Of a stretch of DNA of 33,047 nucleotides, positions 7,566 to 19,954 are shown in pieces. Both the position numbers and the translations under genes were made by a program. The notes under the pieces were generated by a model that made no database searches, had not been told where the DNA came from, and saw nothing but the letters and a program-made list of their open reading frames with translations. Positions within the stretch are counted from its first letter, which is position 1, and every line of letters starts with the position of its first letter. Source of the stretch: an uncultured Acidimicrobiales bacterium (lineage in GTDB: Bacteria; Actinomycetota; Acidimicrobiia; Acidimicrobiales; CALAML01); NCBI GenBank assembly GCA_937925845.1, contig CALAML010000055.1, forward strand, positions 1 to 33,047, given 5' to 3'.

Positions 7566-8273
7566 ATGCCCGCTGACAGCCCTGACCTTGAGGGCACCCT
7601 TGACGATGTTCCGCTGGGGTCGCTTCTACGAATGCTCGGGGGCCAAGCCCGCACTGGTGATGTCCAGCTGGCTGGGCCGACGCCTGCGATGGTCCGGTTC
7701 CGTGAAGGAACGATCGACTTTGCCACTGGCAGTGATCTCTCGCCGTTGCGTCGAGCCCTCGATGGTGTCGTGGATGACGAGCGGTGGGATGACATCACGG
7801 CTGGAGCGGTCACCCCCACCCAGGCGGTCGAGCAGGTAGCCAGCGCCAAGGGTTTGGGATCGGCGTCGGTTCAGGAGGCGATGCGGGAACAGACCGTGAT
7901 GACCCTCTTCGAATTTGCTGTCCCGGGCGACGACCGGTTTTCGTTTTTTGATGCCGCTGAAGATCCGCCTGAGCCCATTACCTCGGGTTTCGCTGTCGAG
8001 GAGCTTCTCTATCAGGTTGATGAGCGGGTGCAGGCCTGGCGTGAGATCGCAACAACGGTACCGTCGACTAGCGCGGTGTTCGGGTTGAGTCCGTCATTGC
8101 CGCCGGGCATCTCTGAGGTACGCCTCGGCGCCGCCGATTGGCGGATTCTCGCCGCTGCGGACGGCCATCGAAGTGTTGGGGCCATGGTTGAGCTGTTGGG
8201 CGCCGATGCCTTCGCGGTGTGTAGCGCCGTGCACCGGCTCTGCGAAGCTCAGCTACTCAAACCCCGCACGTAG
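7566..8273 (+). CDS. DUF4388 (PatA N-terminal-like) domain protein
   Basis: This 235-residue protein starts with a DUF4388-type domain: LEGTLDDVPLGSLLRMLGG, then ARTGDVQLAG and MVRFREGTIDFATG, the usual pattern of a small strand-rich module that senses or scaffolds signalling proteins. The C-terminal part (about 175-235) has a winged-helix-like outline ending in AVHRLCEAQLL. DUF4388 proteins often lie near GTPase/Roadblock systems and response regulators in other bacteria, so a role with the neighbouring divergent conservon is a reasonable inference. The ORF converges on gltD, leaving a 13-base gap in which a short hairpin (8282-8286 with 8291-8295) could aid termination. Confidence 0.78.
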   Translation: MPADSPDLEGTLDDVPLGSLLRMLGGQARTGDVQLAGPTPAMVRFREGTIDFATGSDLSPLRRALDGVVDDERWDDITAGAVTPTQAVEQVASAKGLGSASVQEAMREQTVMTLFEFAVPGDDRFSFFDAAEDPPEPITSGFAVEELLYQVDERVQAWREIATTVPSTSAVFGLSPSLPPGISEVRLGAADWRILAAADGHRSVGAMVELLGADAFAVCSAVHRLCEAQLLKPRT

Positions 8274-8286
8274 CTGGCCAACTGGT

Positions 8287-9750
8287 TCAGACCAGCGGTC
8301 GACTCGTGGTGGCAACCGGTGAGGGAAGGGTCGTGTCGCCCATGAGGTGGGCGTCGACGCTTGCTGCGCAGGCCCGGCCCTCAGCGATGGCCCACACGAT
8401 GAGGCTCTGCCCGCGACCCATATCGCCACAGACAAATACGTTGTCGACGTTGGTCGACCAGTCGGCGTTTCGAGCCACGTTGTGGCGTTCGGTCATCTCC
8501 ACCCCCATGGTCTCCAACAACGGGCTTGGTTCCGGCCCGGTAAAGCCCATGGCCAGAAGGACCATCTCGGCCGGAAGTTCGGTTTCGCTGCCTTCGACGG
8601 GCTCGAAGCGGGGGCCGGTATCGCCCATCACCATCTCGACCTCGTGGTAGCGCAGGGCACCCACCGCCCCGGTGCCGTCGTCGACAAACTCAGACGTCGA
8701 GACCGAGTACACCCGCTCCACCCCTTCTTCATGGGCCGACGAAACCCGGAAAATGTTGGGCCAGGTGGGCCACGGGTTCGAGTCAGGCCGGTCTGAGCTG
8801 GGCTGGGGCATGATCTCGAACTGGTGCACCGAGACCGCACCTTGACGGTTGGCGGTGCCGAGACAGTCGGCTCCGGTGTCGCCTCCGCCGATGATCACCA
8901 CCCGTTTGCCTTCGGCGCTGATGTCGGGCTCGCTCAGATCGCCTTCCTGCACCTTGTTCGCGAGCGGTAGGTAGTCCATGGCGTAGTGGATTCCGGTGAG
9001 ATCTCGGCCACTTACGGGCAGGTCTCGCGACACGGTCGAGCCGCCGGCGAGCACTACGGCGTCGAAGTCGGCTTGCAGCTGCTCGGCTGACAGGTCTACG
9101 CCCACGTTGACGCTGGTTCGAAATTCGGTGCCTTCGGCCTCCATCTGGGCCAGGCGGCGGTCGAGGTGCCGCTTCTCCATCTTAAATTCGGGGATTCCGT
9201 AGCGAAGCAGTCCGCCGATACGGTCGGCCCGTTCGAACACGACCACGTTATGACCGGCGCGGGTGAGCTGTTGGGCCACGGCGAGCCCCGCCGGACCCGA
9301 GCCCACGACCGCAACCGATTTGCCGGTCTTGGTCTCTGCCGGCAATGGCACGACCCAGCCTTCATCCCAGGCCCGGTCGATGATCTCGACCTCAACCTGT
9401 TTGATGGTGACCGGATCTTCGTTGATGCCGAGCACGCAGGCCGCTTCGCATGGTGCCGGGCACAGGCGGCCGGTGAACTCGGGGAAGTTGTTGGTGGCGT
9501 GCAGCCGCTCGATGGCCTCGCGCCAGTTGTCACGGTAGACGAGGTCGTTCCAGTCGGGAATCAGGTTGCCGAGCGGACAACCGTTGTTGCAGAACGGGAT
9601 GCCGCAGTCCATGCAACGCGAGGCCTGGGTCTTAATGGCATCGGTTGGGAAGTCGATGTAGACCTCCTGCCAGTCTTTGGTGCGCTGCTGGGCGTCACGG
9701 CGCGTCGGCAGTTCTCGGCCGTGTTCCAAAAATCCTCGGGGGTCACCCAT
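8287..9750 (-). CDS. gltD: glutamate synthase (NADPH) small subunit
   Basis: This 487-residue protein matches the GOGAT beta subunit in length and motif order. N-terminal cysteines C46, C49, C54 and C58, and then C97, C101 and C105, form the iron-sulfur-binding region. AVVGSGPAGLAVAQ (about 147-160) binds FAD, and VVIIGGGDTGADC (about 284-296) is the NADPH-binding Rossmann motif. The C-terminal NVFVCGDMGRGQSLIVWAI is the conserved FAD-contacting segment. It oxidises NADPH and passes electrons to the large subunit so that glutamine and 2-oxoglutarate yield two glutamates. It follows gltB by about 105 bases in the same direction. The ATG at 9750 has a GGGAG sequence about 11 bases upstream. Confidence 0.96.
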   Translation of the reverse strand: MGDPRGFLEHGRELPTRRDAQQRTKDWQEVYIDFPTDAIKTQASRCMDCGIPFCNNGCPLGNLIPDWNDLVYRDNWREAIERLHATNNFPEFTGRLCPAPCEAACVLGINEDPVTIKQVEVEIIDRAWDEGWVVPLPAETKTGKSVAVVGSGPAGLAVAQQLTRAGHNVVVFERADRIGGLLRYGIPEFKMEKRHLDRRLAQMEAEGTEFRTSVNVGVDLSAEQLQADFDAVVLAGGSTVSRDLPVSGRDLTGIHYAMDYLPLANKVQEGDLSEPDISAEGKRVVIIGGGDTGADCLGTANRQGAVSVHQFEIMPQPSSDRPDSNPWPTWPNIFRVSSAHEEGVERVYSVSTSEFVDDGTGAVGALRYHEVEMVMGDTGPRFEPVEGSETELPAEMVLLAMGFTGPEPSPLLETMGVEMTERHNVARNADWSTNVDNVFVCGDMGRGQSLIVWAIAEGRACAASVDAHLMGDTTLPSPVATTSRPLV

Positions 9751-9855
9751 TTCGCTCTTGTCTCCCTGGCGTGGTTGCTTGGTCGTGCGGTTCGGAAGCG
9801 CCCGATGGTTGGCGCATGATCATCGTCTCGGTGCGATCGGCCCGGGTTATCCGAG

Positions 9856-14487
<4,632 letters not shown>

Positions 14488-14803
14488 CAGGTTCCCAATG
14501 GCGTAGAAGTGGTGTGCAGGTAGGGCGGCGACTCATCGGTCGAACTACCCTCGGAGAAGCACACGGGACGCCATTGGCCCGAAGCTGCCCACCATCCTAG
14601 TCCTCCGGAACCGTCTGCGGCTATTCATAAATCTTTGTGCGCCAACACGGGCTGCTCGAGCGTTTCCGCCGCTGCTGGCTTCGAGACATCGGCCACCGTC
14701 CGGGCCAGCTCAGAACCGAGACCGGCCGTTTCAAGCATCGCCCCGGTCGGCCTCGAGCAGCGCCCAGGCAGTCTTTTGGAGGCTGTTCGCGTAACCTCGG
14801 GCC
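14488..14803. other. divergent intergenic region between gltB and the M18 aminopeptidase gene
   Basis: This 316-base region contains the structured gltB leader (described separately) and a 9-base inverted repeat CTGCTCGAG/CTCGAGCAG (14652-14660 and 14752-14760). Short minus-strand frames cross it: a 24-codon frame that begins just inside the aminopeptidase gene and a 37-codon frame overlapping its end and stopping at 14625. Neither has a clear ribosome binding site or recognisable family, so they are not called as genes. No convincing -35/-10 pair was found on either strand. Confidence 0.5.
14495..14577 (-). promoter_or_regulatory. structured 5' leader of gltB (candidate cis-regulatory RNA)
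   Basis: Read on the minus strand, four nested helices line up coaxially: an outer perfect 9-bp pair (14569-14577 with 14495-14503), then GUGUGC/GCACAC (14559-14564 with 14512-14517), GGUAG/CUACC (14545-14549 with 14519-14523), and a terminal CGAC/GUCG hairpin with a six-base loop (14529-14532 with 14539-14542). The 3' strand of the outer helix ends in UUGG, which overlaps the only SD-like sequence (GGGA) a few bases before the gltB AUG, so folding could restrict ribosome access. No known riboswitch class was recognised. The RNA reading is inference; the pairing is directly visible. Confidence 0.5.
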
Positions 14804-16168
14804 ATGGCGCCCACCGCTTCCGAATCCGACTCCGAGCCAGCTTCACCGCCACAGGAACGAGCCCAGGCCCGTGCTGTGCTCGCGGACCTCCTGAGCTTCA
14901 TCGACCGGTCCCCTTCTCCGTTCCACGCCGTGGCCTCGGTTGTGGAGCGGCTCACCAGCGCTGGCTTTAACCAGGCTGACCGCACGGCGCCGGCCTCGAC
15001 CGGACGCCAGTTTGTGGTCGACGGTGGAGCCCTGGTCGCCTGGGATGACTCCGAGTTTGATGACCCCACGACCGGGTTCCGCATCGTTGGGGCCCACACC
15101 GATAGCCCAAACCTCCGGGTCAAGCCCCAGCCCGATTCGGGCGCCGCCGGCTTTCACCAGGTCGGGGTTGAGGTCTACGGCGGCGTACTCCTCAACAGCT
15201 GGCTCGATCGCGATCTCGGTCTGTCTGGACGCCTGGCCTTCAAGGACGGCAAGACCCGATTGGTCCGTATCGATGCGCCGGTCGCTCGGGTTCCCCAGCT
15301 CGCAATCCACCTCGACCGCGATGTGAGTGATAAGGGCCTGGTGCTGAACCGCCAGAAGCATCTGGCTCCGATCTGGGGTTTGGGAGAACCCTCCTCAGGG
15401 GGGTTCCTCAACTTTGTGGTCAACACGTTCAACAGCTCCTCTGAAGATACCGTTGCCGTCGAAGACGTTGTGCATTGGGATCTGATGTTCCACGACCTGA
15501 CGCCAAGCGCCATCTTCGGGGCCCACAACGAGTTCTTTGCCGCCCCCCGCATCGACAACCTGTTGTCGGTGCATGCGGCCACGACCGCGCTGTTGGGCGC
15601 TCCGACCGGTGCCACCGAGTCGTTCGGAGCAATACCGGTGGTCGCCTTCTTCGATCACGAAGAGGTCGGATCAACCTCAAGCACCGGGGCCGCGTCCCCT
15701 TCCCTACCCACGGTTCTGGAGCGTTCGGTGCTCGCACGCGGAGGGGACCGCGACCAGTTCCACCGAGCCCTGGCCAGCTCCCATGCGGTTTCGGCCGATG
15801 GCGCTCACGCCACCCACCCCAACTACGCCGATCGCCACGAGCCTGAACACCAGATCGCGCTGAACCAGGGTCCGGTGCTGAAGATCAACGCCAACCAGCG
15901 TTACGCCACCGACGCTGAATCCGCGCAGCCGATTCTGGTCGCGTGTGCCGAGGCCGACATTGAGGTGCAGCGCTTCGTGACCCGAACCGATTTGGGGTGC
16001 GGGTCAACCATTGGGCCCATGACCGCGGCGACCGCGGGAATCGCCGTGGTCGACTTTGGGGCGCCGCAGCTGTCGATGCATTCGGCCCGGGAAATGTCGG
16101 GTGCGGCCGACCCTGAGCTGCTCTCCGCGTCGCTGGGCCACTACCTCCGGGCCGCCTCCACGACCTGA
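14804..16168 (+). CDS. M18 family aminopeptidase
   Basis: This 454-residue metallopeptidase has the M18 (aspartyl aminopeptidase/ApeB-like) fold. Metal ligands and catalytic residues are visible: GAHTDSPNL (H98, with D100 beside it), IDNLLSVHA (D251), FFDHEEVGS (E286 and E287), SADGAHATHPNY, and QLSMHSAREM (H426). It would remove N-terminal residues, often acidic, from peptides in the cytoplasm. Length fits the family. The ATG at 14804 lacks a good ribosome binding site, and the first 25 residues are Ser/Glu-rich, so a slightly later start is possible. It diverges from gltB. Confidence 0.93.
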   Translation: MAPTASESDSEPASPPQERAQARAVLADLLSFIDRSPSPFHAVASVVERLTSAGFNQADRTAPASTGRQFVVDGGALVAWDDSEFDDPTTGFRIVGAHTDSPNLRVKPQPDSGAAGFHQVGVEVYGGVLLNSWLDRDLGLSGRLAFKDGKTRLVRIDAPVARVPQLAIHLDRDVSDKGLVLNRQKHLAPIWGLGEPSSGGFLNFVVNTFNSSSEDTVAVEDVVHWDLMFHDLTPSAIFGAHNEFFAAPRIDNLLSVHAATTALLGAPTGATESFGAIPVVAFFDHEEVGSTSSTGAASPSLPTVLERSVLARGGDRDQFHRALASSHAVSADGAHATHPNYADRHEPEHQIALNQGPVLKINANQRYATDAESAQPILVACAEADIEVQRFVTRTDLGCGSTIGPMTAATAGIAVVDFGAPQLSMHSAREMSGAADPELLSASLGHYLRAASTT

Positions 16169-16440
16169 ACAACCCTCGCTGGAGGCGATTTCAGCCGGCG
16201 ACAAGCCCGAACAGCGGTCAAGGTTCATTTGCATCCATGGCTTGCTGCAGGCGACACTAGTCACACCAGCGTCAGGATCATCCGCTGTCAGCGTGAGTCG
16301 TGCCATGGTGGTTGGTCTGCATTGTCCTGCCGGCACGAACCTTGCTACACCACTCTCAGTGGGTTCGGACCTGCGCCCGGAGATGTCGACGCAACTTCGA
16401 ACACCCTGTCAACGACAAACCCTGTCAACGGAGTCAACAA
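16169..16440 (+). promoter_or_regulatory. leader region of the membrane pyrophosphatase gene
   Basis: This 272-base region holds no gene that I can support. A 12-base direct repeat ACCCTGTCAACG occurs at 16403-16414 and 16419-16430 (period 16), with a partial third GTCAAC at 16433-16438. The second copy runs into the ribosome binding site GGAG at 16430-16433. Upstream are hairpins CAGCG/CGCTG (16267-16271 with 16283-16287) and nested CGAAC...CCACT/AGTGG...GTTCG (16336-16340, 16350-16354, 16358-16362, 16363-16367). The repeats could be an operator or an RNA element. Confidence 0.45.
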
Positions 16441-18555
16441 GTGGAAATAGTTCCTTACCTGGCGCTCGCGAGCGCGCTCGCGGGCCTCGGCCTCGCGGGG
16501 TACTTCTTTGGTCTCGTCAAGAAGGAGAGTCCAGGCGACGAGCGCATGGTCTTCCTCATGACCGAGATCCAAAACGGCGCCAAGGCGTTCCTGAAGCAGG
16601 AATACACCTGGGTGTCGGCCTTTGCGCTGGTCATGCTGGTGCTGATCGCCATCGTGATCACCCCGCTGGCCTCGATCGCCTATCTGCTCGGCGCGGTGCT
16701 CTCGGCGCTGGCCGGCTACATCGGCATGACGGTGGCCACGATGGCCAACGCCCGTACCACCGAAGCGGCCAAGCAGGGGCCGGCTAAGGCCCTACCGGTC
16801 GCCTTCCGCGGCGGTGCGGTGATGGGCTTCGCCGTTGCCGGCCTGGCCCTGGCTGGCCTGATGCTTGTCTACATCGTCTTCGTGACGATCATGGAGCACG
16901 AAAAGGCGTTTGAAATCGTGACCGCCTACGGCCTCGGTGCATCGACCATTGCGCTGTTCTCCCGTGTTGGTGGCGGTATCTACACCAAGGCCGCCGACGT
17001 CGGCGCCGACCTCGTCGGCAAGGTTGAAGCAGGAATTCCCGAAGATGATCCCCGTAACCCGGCCACCATCGCCGACAACGTGGGCGACAACGTCGGCGAC
17101 GTCGCCGGTATGGGCGCCGACCTCTTTGAAAGCTACGCCGGCTCGATCATTGCCCCGATTTCGCTGGTGGCCTTCGCCCTGGCCCTCAGCGCCGATGACC
17201 TGGCCGACAACGCCACTTCACTGCTGATGTTCCCCATGGCCATCGCCTTTGTTGGCATGATCGCCTCGATCATCGGTTCGTTCCTGGTGAAGGGTGGCGA
17301 TTCCACCGATTCCAAGGCGCTGAGCAAGGCGCTGCACATGGGCACCAACGTGGCCATGGCCATCACCATCGTGGCCACGATCGGCATCGCCTTCTGGCTC
17401 TTCGGCGGCGATGACTCCTTCGACGCCCCGATCGGCCTGGCCATCTCGGTGATCGGCGGCCTGATCATTGGTTGGGCCCTCGGTAAGACCGCCGAATACT
17501 ACACCTCTGATCACTTCGCTCCGGTGAAGAAGATCGCGGCCCAGACCGAAACTGGTCCGGCCACCACCATTCTTTCGGGCATCAGCGCCGGCATGGTTTC
17601 GGTGGCCGCTTCGGTGGTGCTGGTTCTGATCGGTATCGGCATCGCCTTCTGGGGTGGCGAGATGGCCTTTGAGAGCATCGCCGGAACCTCAGAGAACGCG
17701 GCCCTCACCGGCGGTATCTACGGCATCGCCGTCGCCGCCATCGGCATGTTGGCCACCACCGGCGTGGTCGTTTCGGTCGACGCCTACGGTCCCATCGCCG
17801 ACAACGCCGGCGGGATCGCCGAAATGGCCGAACTCGACCCGTCGGTGCGTGAAGTCACCGATGCCCTTGACTCCCTCGGCAACACCACCGCCGCCATCGC
17901 CAAGGGCTTTGCCGTCGGCTCGGCCGCCCTCACTGCGCTGGCGCTGTTCAAGAGCTTCGAACTAGCCATCCTGAAGGAGCGTCCGGGGAACCCGCTGTCG
18001 CTCGATATCGGCGACGTCGACGTGTTCATCGGGCTGTTCCTCGGCGCGGCGCTACCGTTCCTGTTTGCCGCACTCACCATCGATGCTGTTGGGCGTGCCG
18101 CCTACGAGATGATCGAAGAGGTCCGCCGTCAGTTCCGCGAGATTCCCGGGCTGCGTGAGGGCAAGCCCGGTGTCAACCCGGACTCGGCTCGCTGTGTCGC
18201 CATCTCCACCAAGGCTTCACTAAAGGAGATGATCATCCCCGGTGCCCTCGCCGTGGTGGTACCGCTCGTTGTCGGCTTCATCGATGTCGACACCCTCGGT
18301 GGGTTGCTCGCCGGCTCCCTGGTGACCGGCTTCGCCCTGGCCATCTTCATGTCCAACGCCGGTGGCGCTTGGGACAACGCCAAGAAGTACATCGAAGCCG
18401 GAGCCCACGGCGGCAAAGGCAGCGACAACCACAAGGCTGCCGTCGTTGGTGACACCGTGGGTGACCCGTTCAAGGACACCTCCGGCCCGGCCATGAACAT
18501 CCTGCTCAAGGTGATGACCATCGTGTCGCTGGTGTTTGCCAGCGCCTTCGTGTAA
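16441..18555 (+). CDS. hppA: membrane-bound ion-translocating pyrophosphatase
   Basis: This 704-residue integral membrane enzyme couples hydrolysis of pyrophosphate to pumping of H+ or Na+. The substrate-binding signature DVGADLVGKVE starts at residue 186, followed by the acidic segment NVGDNVGDVAGMGADLFE. The second acidic motif DTVGDPFKDTSGPAMNILLK lies near the C-terminus. About 15-16 hydrophobic helices are expected. At the position that decides potassium dependence the sequence reads GNTTAA (A484), not GNTTKA, which predicts the K+-dependent type. The GTG at 16441 is chosen because GGAG lies seven bases upstream; the frame is open further upstream without family sequence. Confidence 0.96.
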   Translation: MEIVPYLALASALAGLGLAGYFFGLVKKESPGDERMVFLMTEIQNGAKAFLKQEYTWVSAFALVMLVLIAIVITPLASIAYLLGAVLSALAGYIGMTVATMANARTTEAAKQGPAKALPVAFRGGAVMGFAVAGLALAGLMLVYIVFVTIMEHEKAFEIVTAYGLGASTIALFSRVGGGIYTKAADVGADLVGKVEAGIPEDDPRNPATIADNVGDNVGDVAGMGADLFESYAGSIIAPISLVAFALALSADDLADNATSLLMFPMAIAFVGMIASIIGSFLVKGGDSTDSKALSKALHMGTNVAMAITIVATIGIAFWLFGGDDSFDAPIGLAISVIGGLIIGWALGKTAEYYTSDHFAPVKKIAAQTETGPATTILSGISAGMVSVAASVVLVLIGIGIAFWGGEMAFESIAGTSENAALTGGIYGIAVAAIGMLATTGVVVSVDAYGPIADNAGGIAEMAELDPSVREVTDALDSLGNTTAAIAKGFAVGSAALTALALFKSFELAILKERPGNPLSLDIGDVDVFIGLFLGAALPFLFAALTIDAVGRAAYEMIEEVRRQFREIPGLREGKPGVNPDSARCVAISTKASLKEMIIPGALAVVVPLVVGFIDVDTLGGLLAGSLVTGFALAIFMSNAGGAWDNAKKYIEAGAHGGKGSDNHKAAVVGDTVGDPFKDTSGPAMNILLKVMTIVSLVFASAFV

Positions 18556-18567
18556 CTCAAAAACGTC

Positions 18568-18618
18568 CGAAATGTCGGTGCTGAGCGTGAATATTTCGCG
18601 CTGGGCGCCGACATTTCG
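18568..18618. terminator. long hairpin between convergent genes, probable bidirectional terminator
   Basis: A 24-base arm (18568-18591) pairs with 18595-18618 around a three-base loop. In the plus-strand RNA all but one position pair, counting three G-U wobbles; in the minus-strand RNA those wobbles become A-C mismatches. A GTTTTA run follows on the plus side and a CGTTTTTGAG run on the minus side. It sits 12 bases after the pyrophosphatase stop and 5 bases beyond the cytochrome stop. Confidence 0.8.
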
Positions 18619-18623
18619 TGGTT

Positions 18624-19073
18624 TTACTGCTCGTTGATGATCTCGCGGGTGTAGCGGACCACGGCGTCGAGCTCTTCGTCGCTGAAGCTGGAGAAGCTGG
18701 GCATGCGACCCCGTCCATTGCGGATCAGTTCGATCTGGCTGTCGGCATCGGGGTGGGCGGCGATGACGCGTCCGTTGTTGAGCCGGTTTCCCGTCCCCCC
18801 CTCCCCTGATGCTCCGTGACAGGTGGCGCATCGGTCCTTATAGATTTGGCGGCCAAGCACCAGACCCGGGTCACCGTCGGGAACCTCCGGCGGATCTCCG
18901 GCACAGGCCACCACACCAAACGCCACCGCCGCCATCAGTGCGGCAAGGGCCAACGGCGCCAGATGTGGGCTGCGACCGGGCTTCCCGGGCTCGACATCGG
19001 CAGCGGTCTCGATTCGAGGAGTATCGACTCGAGCAGTGTCGATCGGGGTTCGGCGTTGGTGGCGGAACCTCAT
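18624..19073 (-). CDS. monohaem c-type cytochrome, predicted lipoprotein
   Basis: This 149-residue protein has a haem-binding CATCH motif (C82, C85, H86) and a likely axial Met in GRGRMPSF (M124), as in class I cytochromes c. A hydrophobic stretch ends in a lipobox-like FGVVAC (C57), so it is probably anchored outside the membrane, though the 56-residue region before the Cys is unusually long. An internal ATG just before the hydrophobic core could give a shorter form. It is a candidate electron carrier of the respiratory chain. Its ATG overlaps the stop of the upstream gene (ATGA) and has a strong GGGAGGT ribosome binding site inside that gene. Confidence 0.88.
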   Translation of the reverse strand: MRFRHQRRTPIDTARVDTPRIETAADVEPGKPGRSPHLAPLALAALMAAVAFGVVACAGDPPEVPDGDPGLVLGRQIYKDRCATCHGASGEGGTGNRLNNGRVIAAHPDADSQIELIRNGRGRMPSFSSFSDEELDAVVRYTREIINEQ

Positions 19074-19954
19074 CGGACCTCCCAGTCCACTCTGGTTGAC
19101 AGCTGCGGACGGTCAACCAGGTCGGCTTCCTCATCGCTCACCCTCGCCGGCGGAAAGATCAGGTTGGCCAGCATCATCGACTGGGCCGGCACATCGCCAT
19201 ACACGCTACGACCGAGCACAAAGCGGCCATCGGCGACCGCGGCGCCGGACCGATCGAGCAATTCGGCATCGATCACCACATCGGTGATGTCTTCGTCGCC
19301 CCGATTGTCGACCAGCACGGTCGCCACGATGCTTACCCCGCCGTCGAGCGATGGGAGTTCTCGGTAGGCCGCACCTAGCAGATGCACCCGGTCGGCCTGA
19401 CCGCGGGAAGCGACCCGGTTCACCAAAAACTGAAGCTGGTTTCGATAGCGGGTCAGATCCCCTTCAAGGCCGTCTTCGAGAACCGGTGAGATCAGCGCCC
19501 CGTACTCGACCGGAACCGTTTCCTCAGCGCCGACGTCGGCGATCTCGTCGTAGCCGATGGTCAACCCGCTTACGGTAAAGACCGCTCCGGGCTCGGCGTC
19601 GCCCACCAGGTTTGGGCCATTGCCGTCGTCGACCGGCGACGGAGATGCATCAGTTCCGTCGGCCCGGGCCAAGCCTTCGCTTTCGTCCACCGTCGAGTCG
19701 CTTTCGCTGGCCCCTTCGCCGCCACCTCCCCCGCCGCAGGCCGAGGCCGTAACCACGACCAAGGCCAATACTGCGGCCATGACCCGACTCCGAACAATCC
19801 CTCGACGCTGAAGATTCGGCTGCTGACGGTCGAGCTGGTGATCGGCGAAATCACCGTCTGACCTTGGCACTCCGGGCGCGACAGCCTCTGGGCCAACAGC
19901 CCGCTGGAAGTCGGAAGAAAACCAGGGCTCGGGGGACGCGCCAGTGAACTTCAT
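19070..19954 (-). CDS. predicted lipoprotein of unknown function, upstream of cytochrome c
   Basis: With the ATG at 19954 (AGGTG ribosome binding site seven bases upstream) the protein has 294 residues. A hydrophobic segment AAVLALVVVTASAC ends in a lipobox Cys (C73), followed by a Gly run and a Ser/Asp/Glu-rich linker, as in exported actinobacterial lipoproteins. The C-terminal half (from about 120) is strand-rich, with VSIVATVLVDNRGDEDITDV suggesting an immunoglobulin-like or DUF4352-like domain; that reading is tentative. An internal ATG at 19780, with GGAG upstream, would give a conventional short signal peptide. The gene overlaps the cytochrome gene by four bases, so the two are probably made together. 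Confidence 0.7.
   Translation of the reverse strand: MKFTGASPEPWFSSDFQRAVGPEAVAPGVPRSDGDFADHQLDRQQPNLQRRGIVRSRVMAAVLALVVVTASACGGGGGGEGASESDSTVDESEGLARADGTDASPSPVDDGNGPNLVGDAEPGAVFTVSGLTIGYDEIADVGAEETVPVEYGALISPVLEDGLEGDLTRYRNQLQFLVNRVASRGQADRVHLLGAAYRELPSLDGGVSIVATVLVDNRGDEDITDVVIDAELLDRSGAAVADGRFVLGRSVYGDVPAQSMMLANLIFPPARVSDEEADLVDRPQLSTRVDWEVR

Noticed and set aside
14529..14542. Hammerhead-like CCGAUGAGUCG in the gltB leader
   Set aside because: The CUGAUGA and GAAA core boxes and the third stem of a hammerhead ribozyme are missing; the bases are better explained as a small hairpin.
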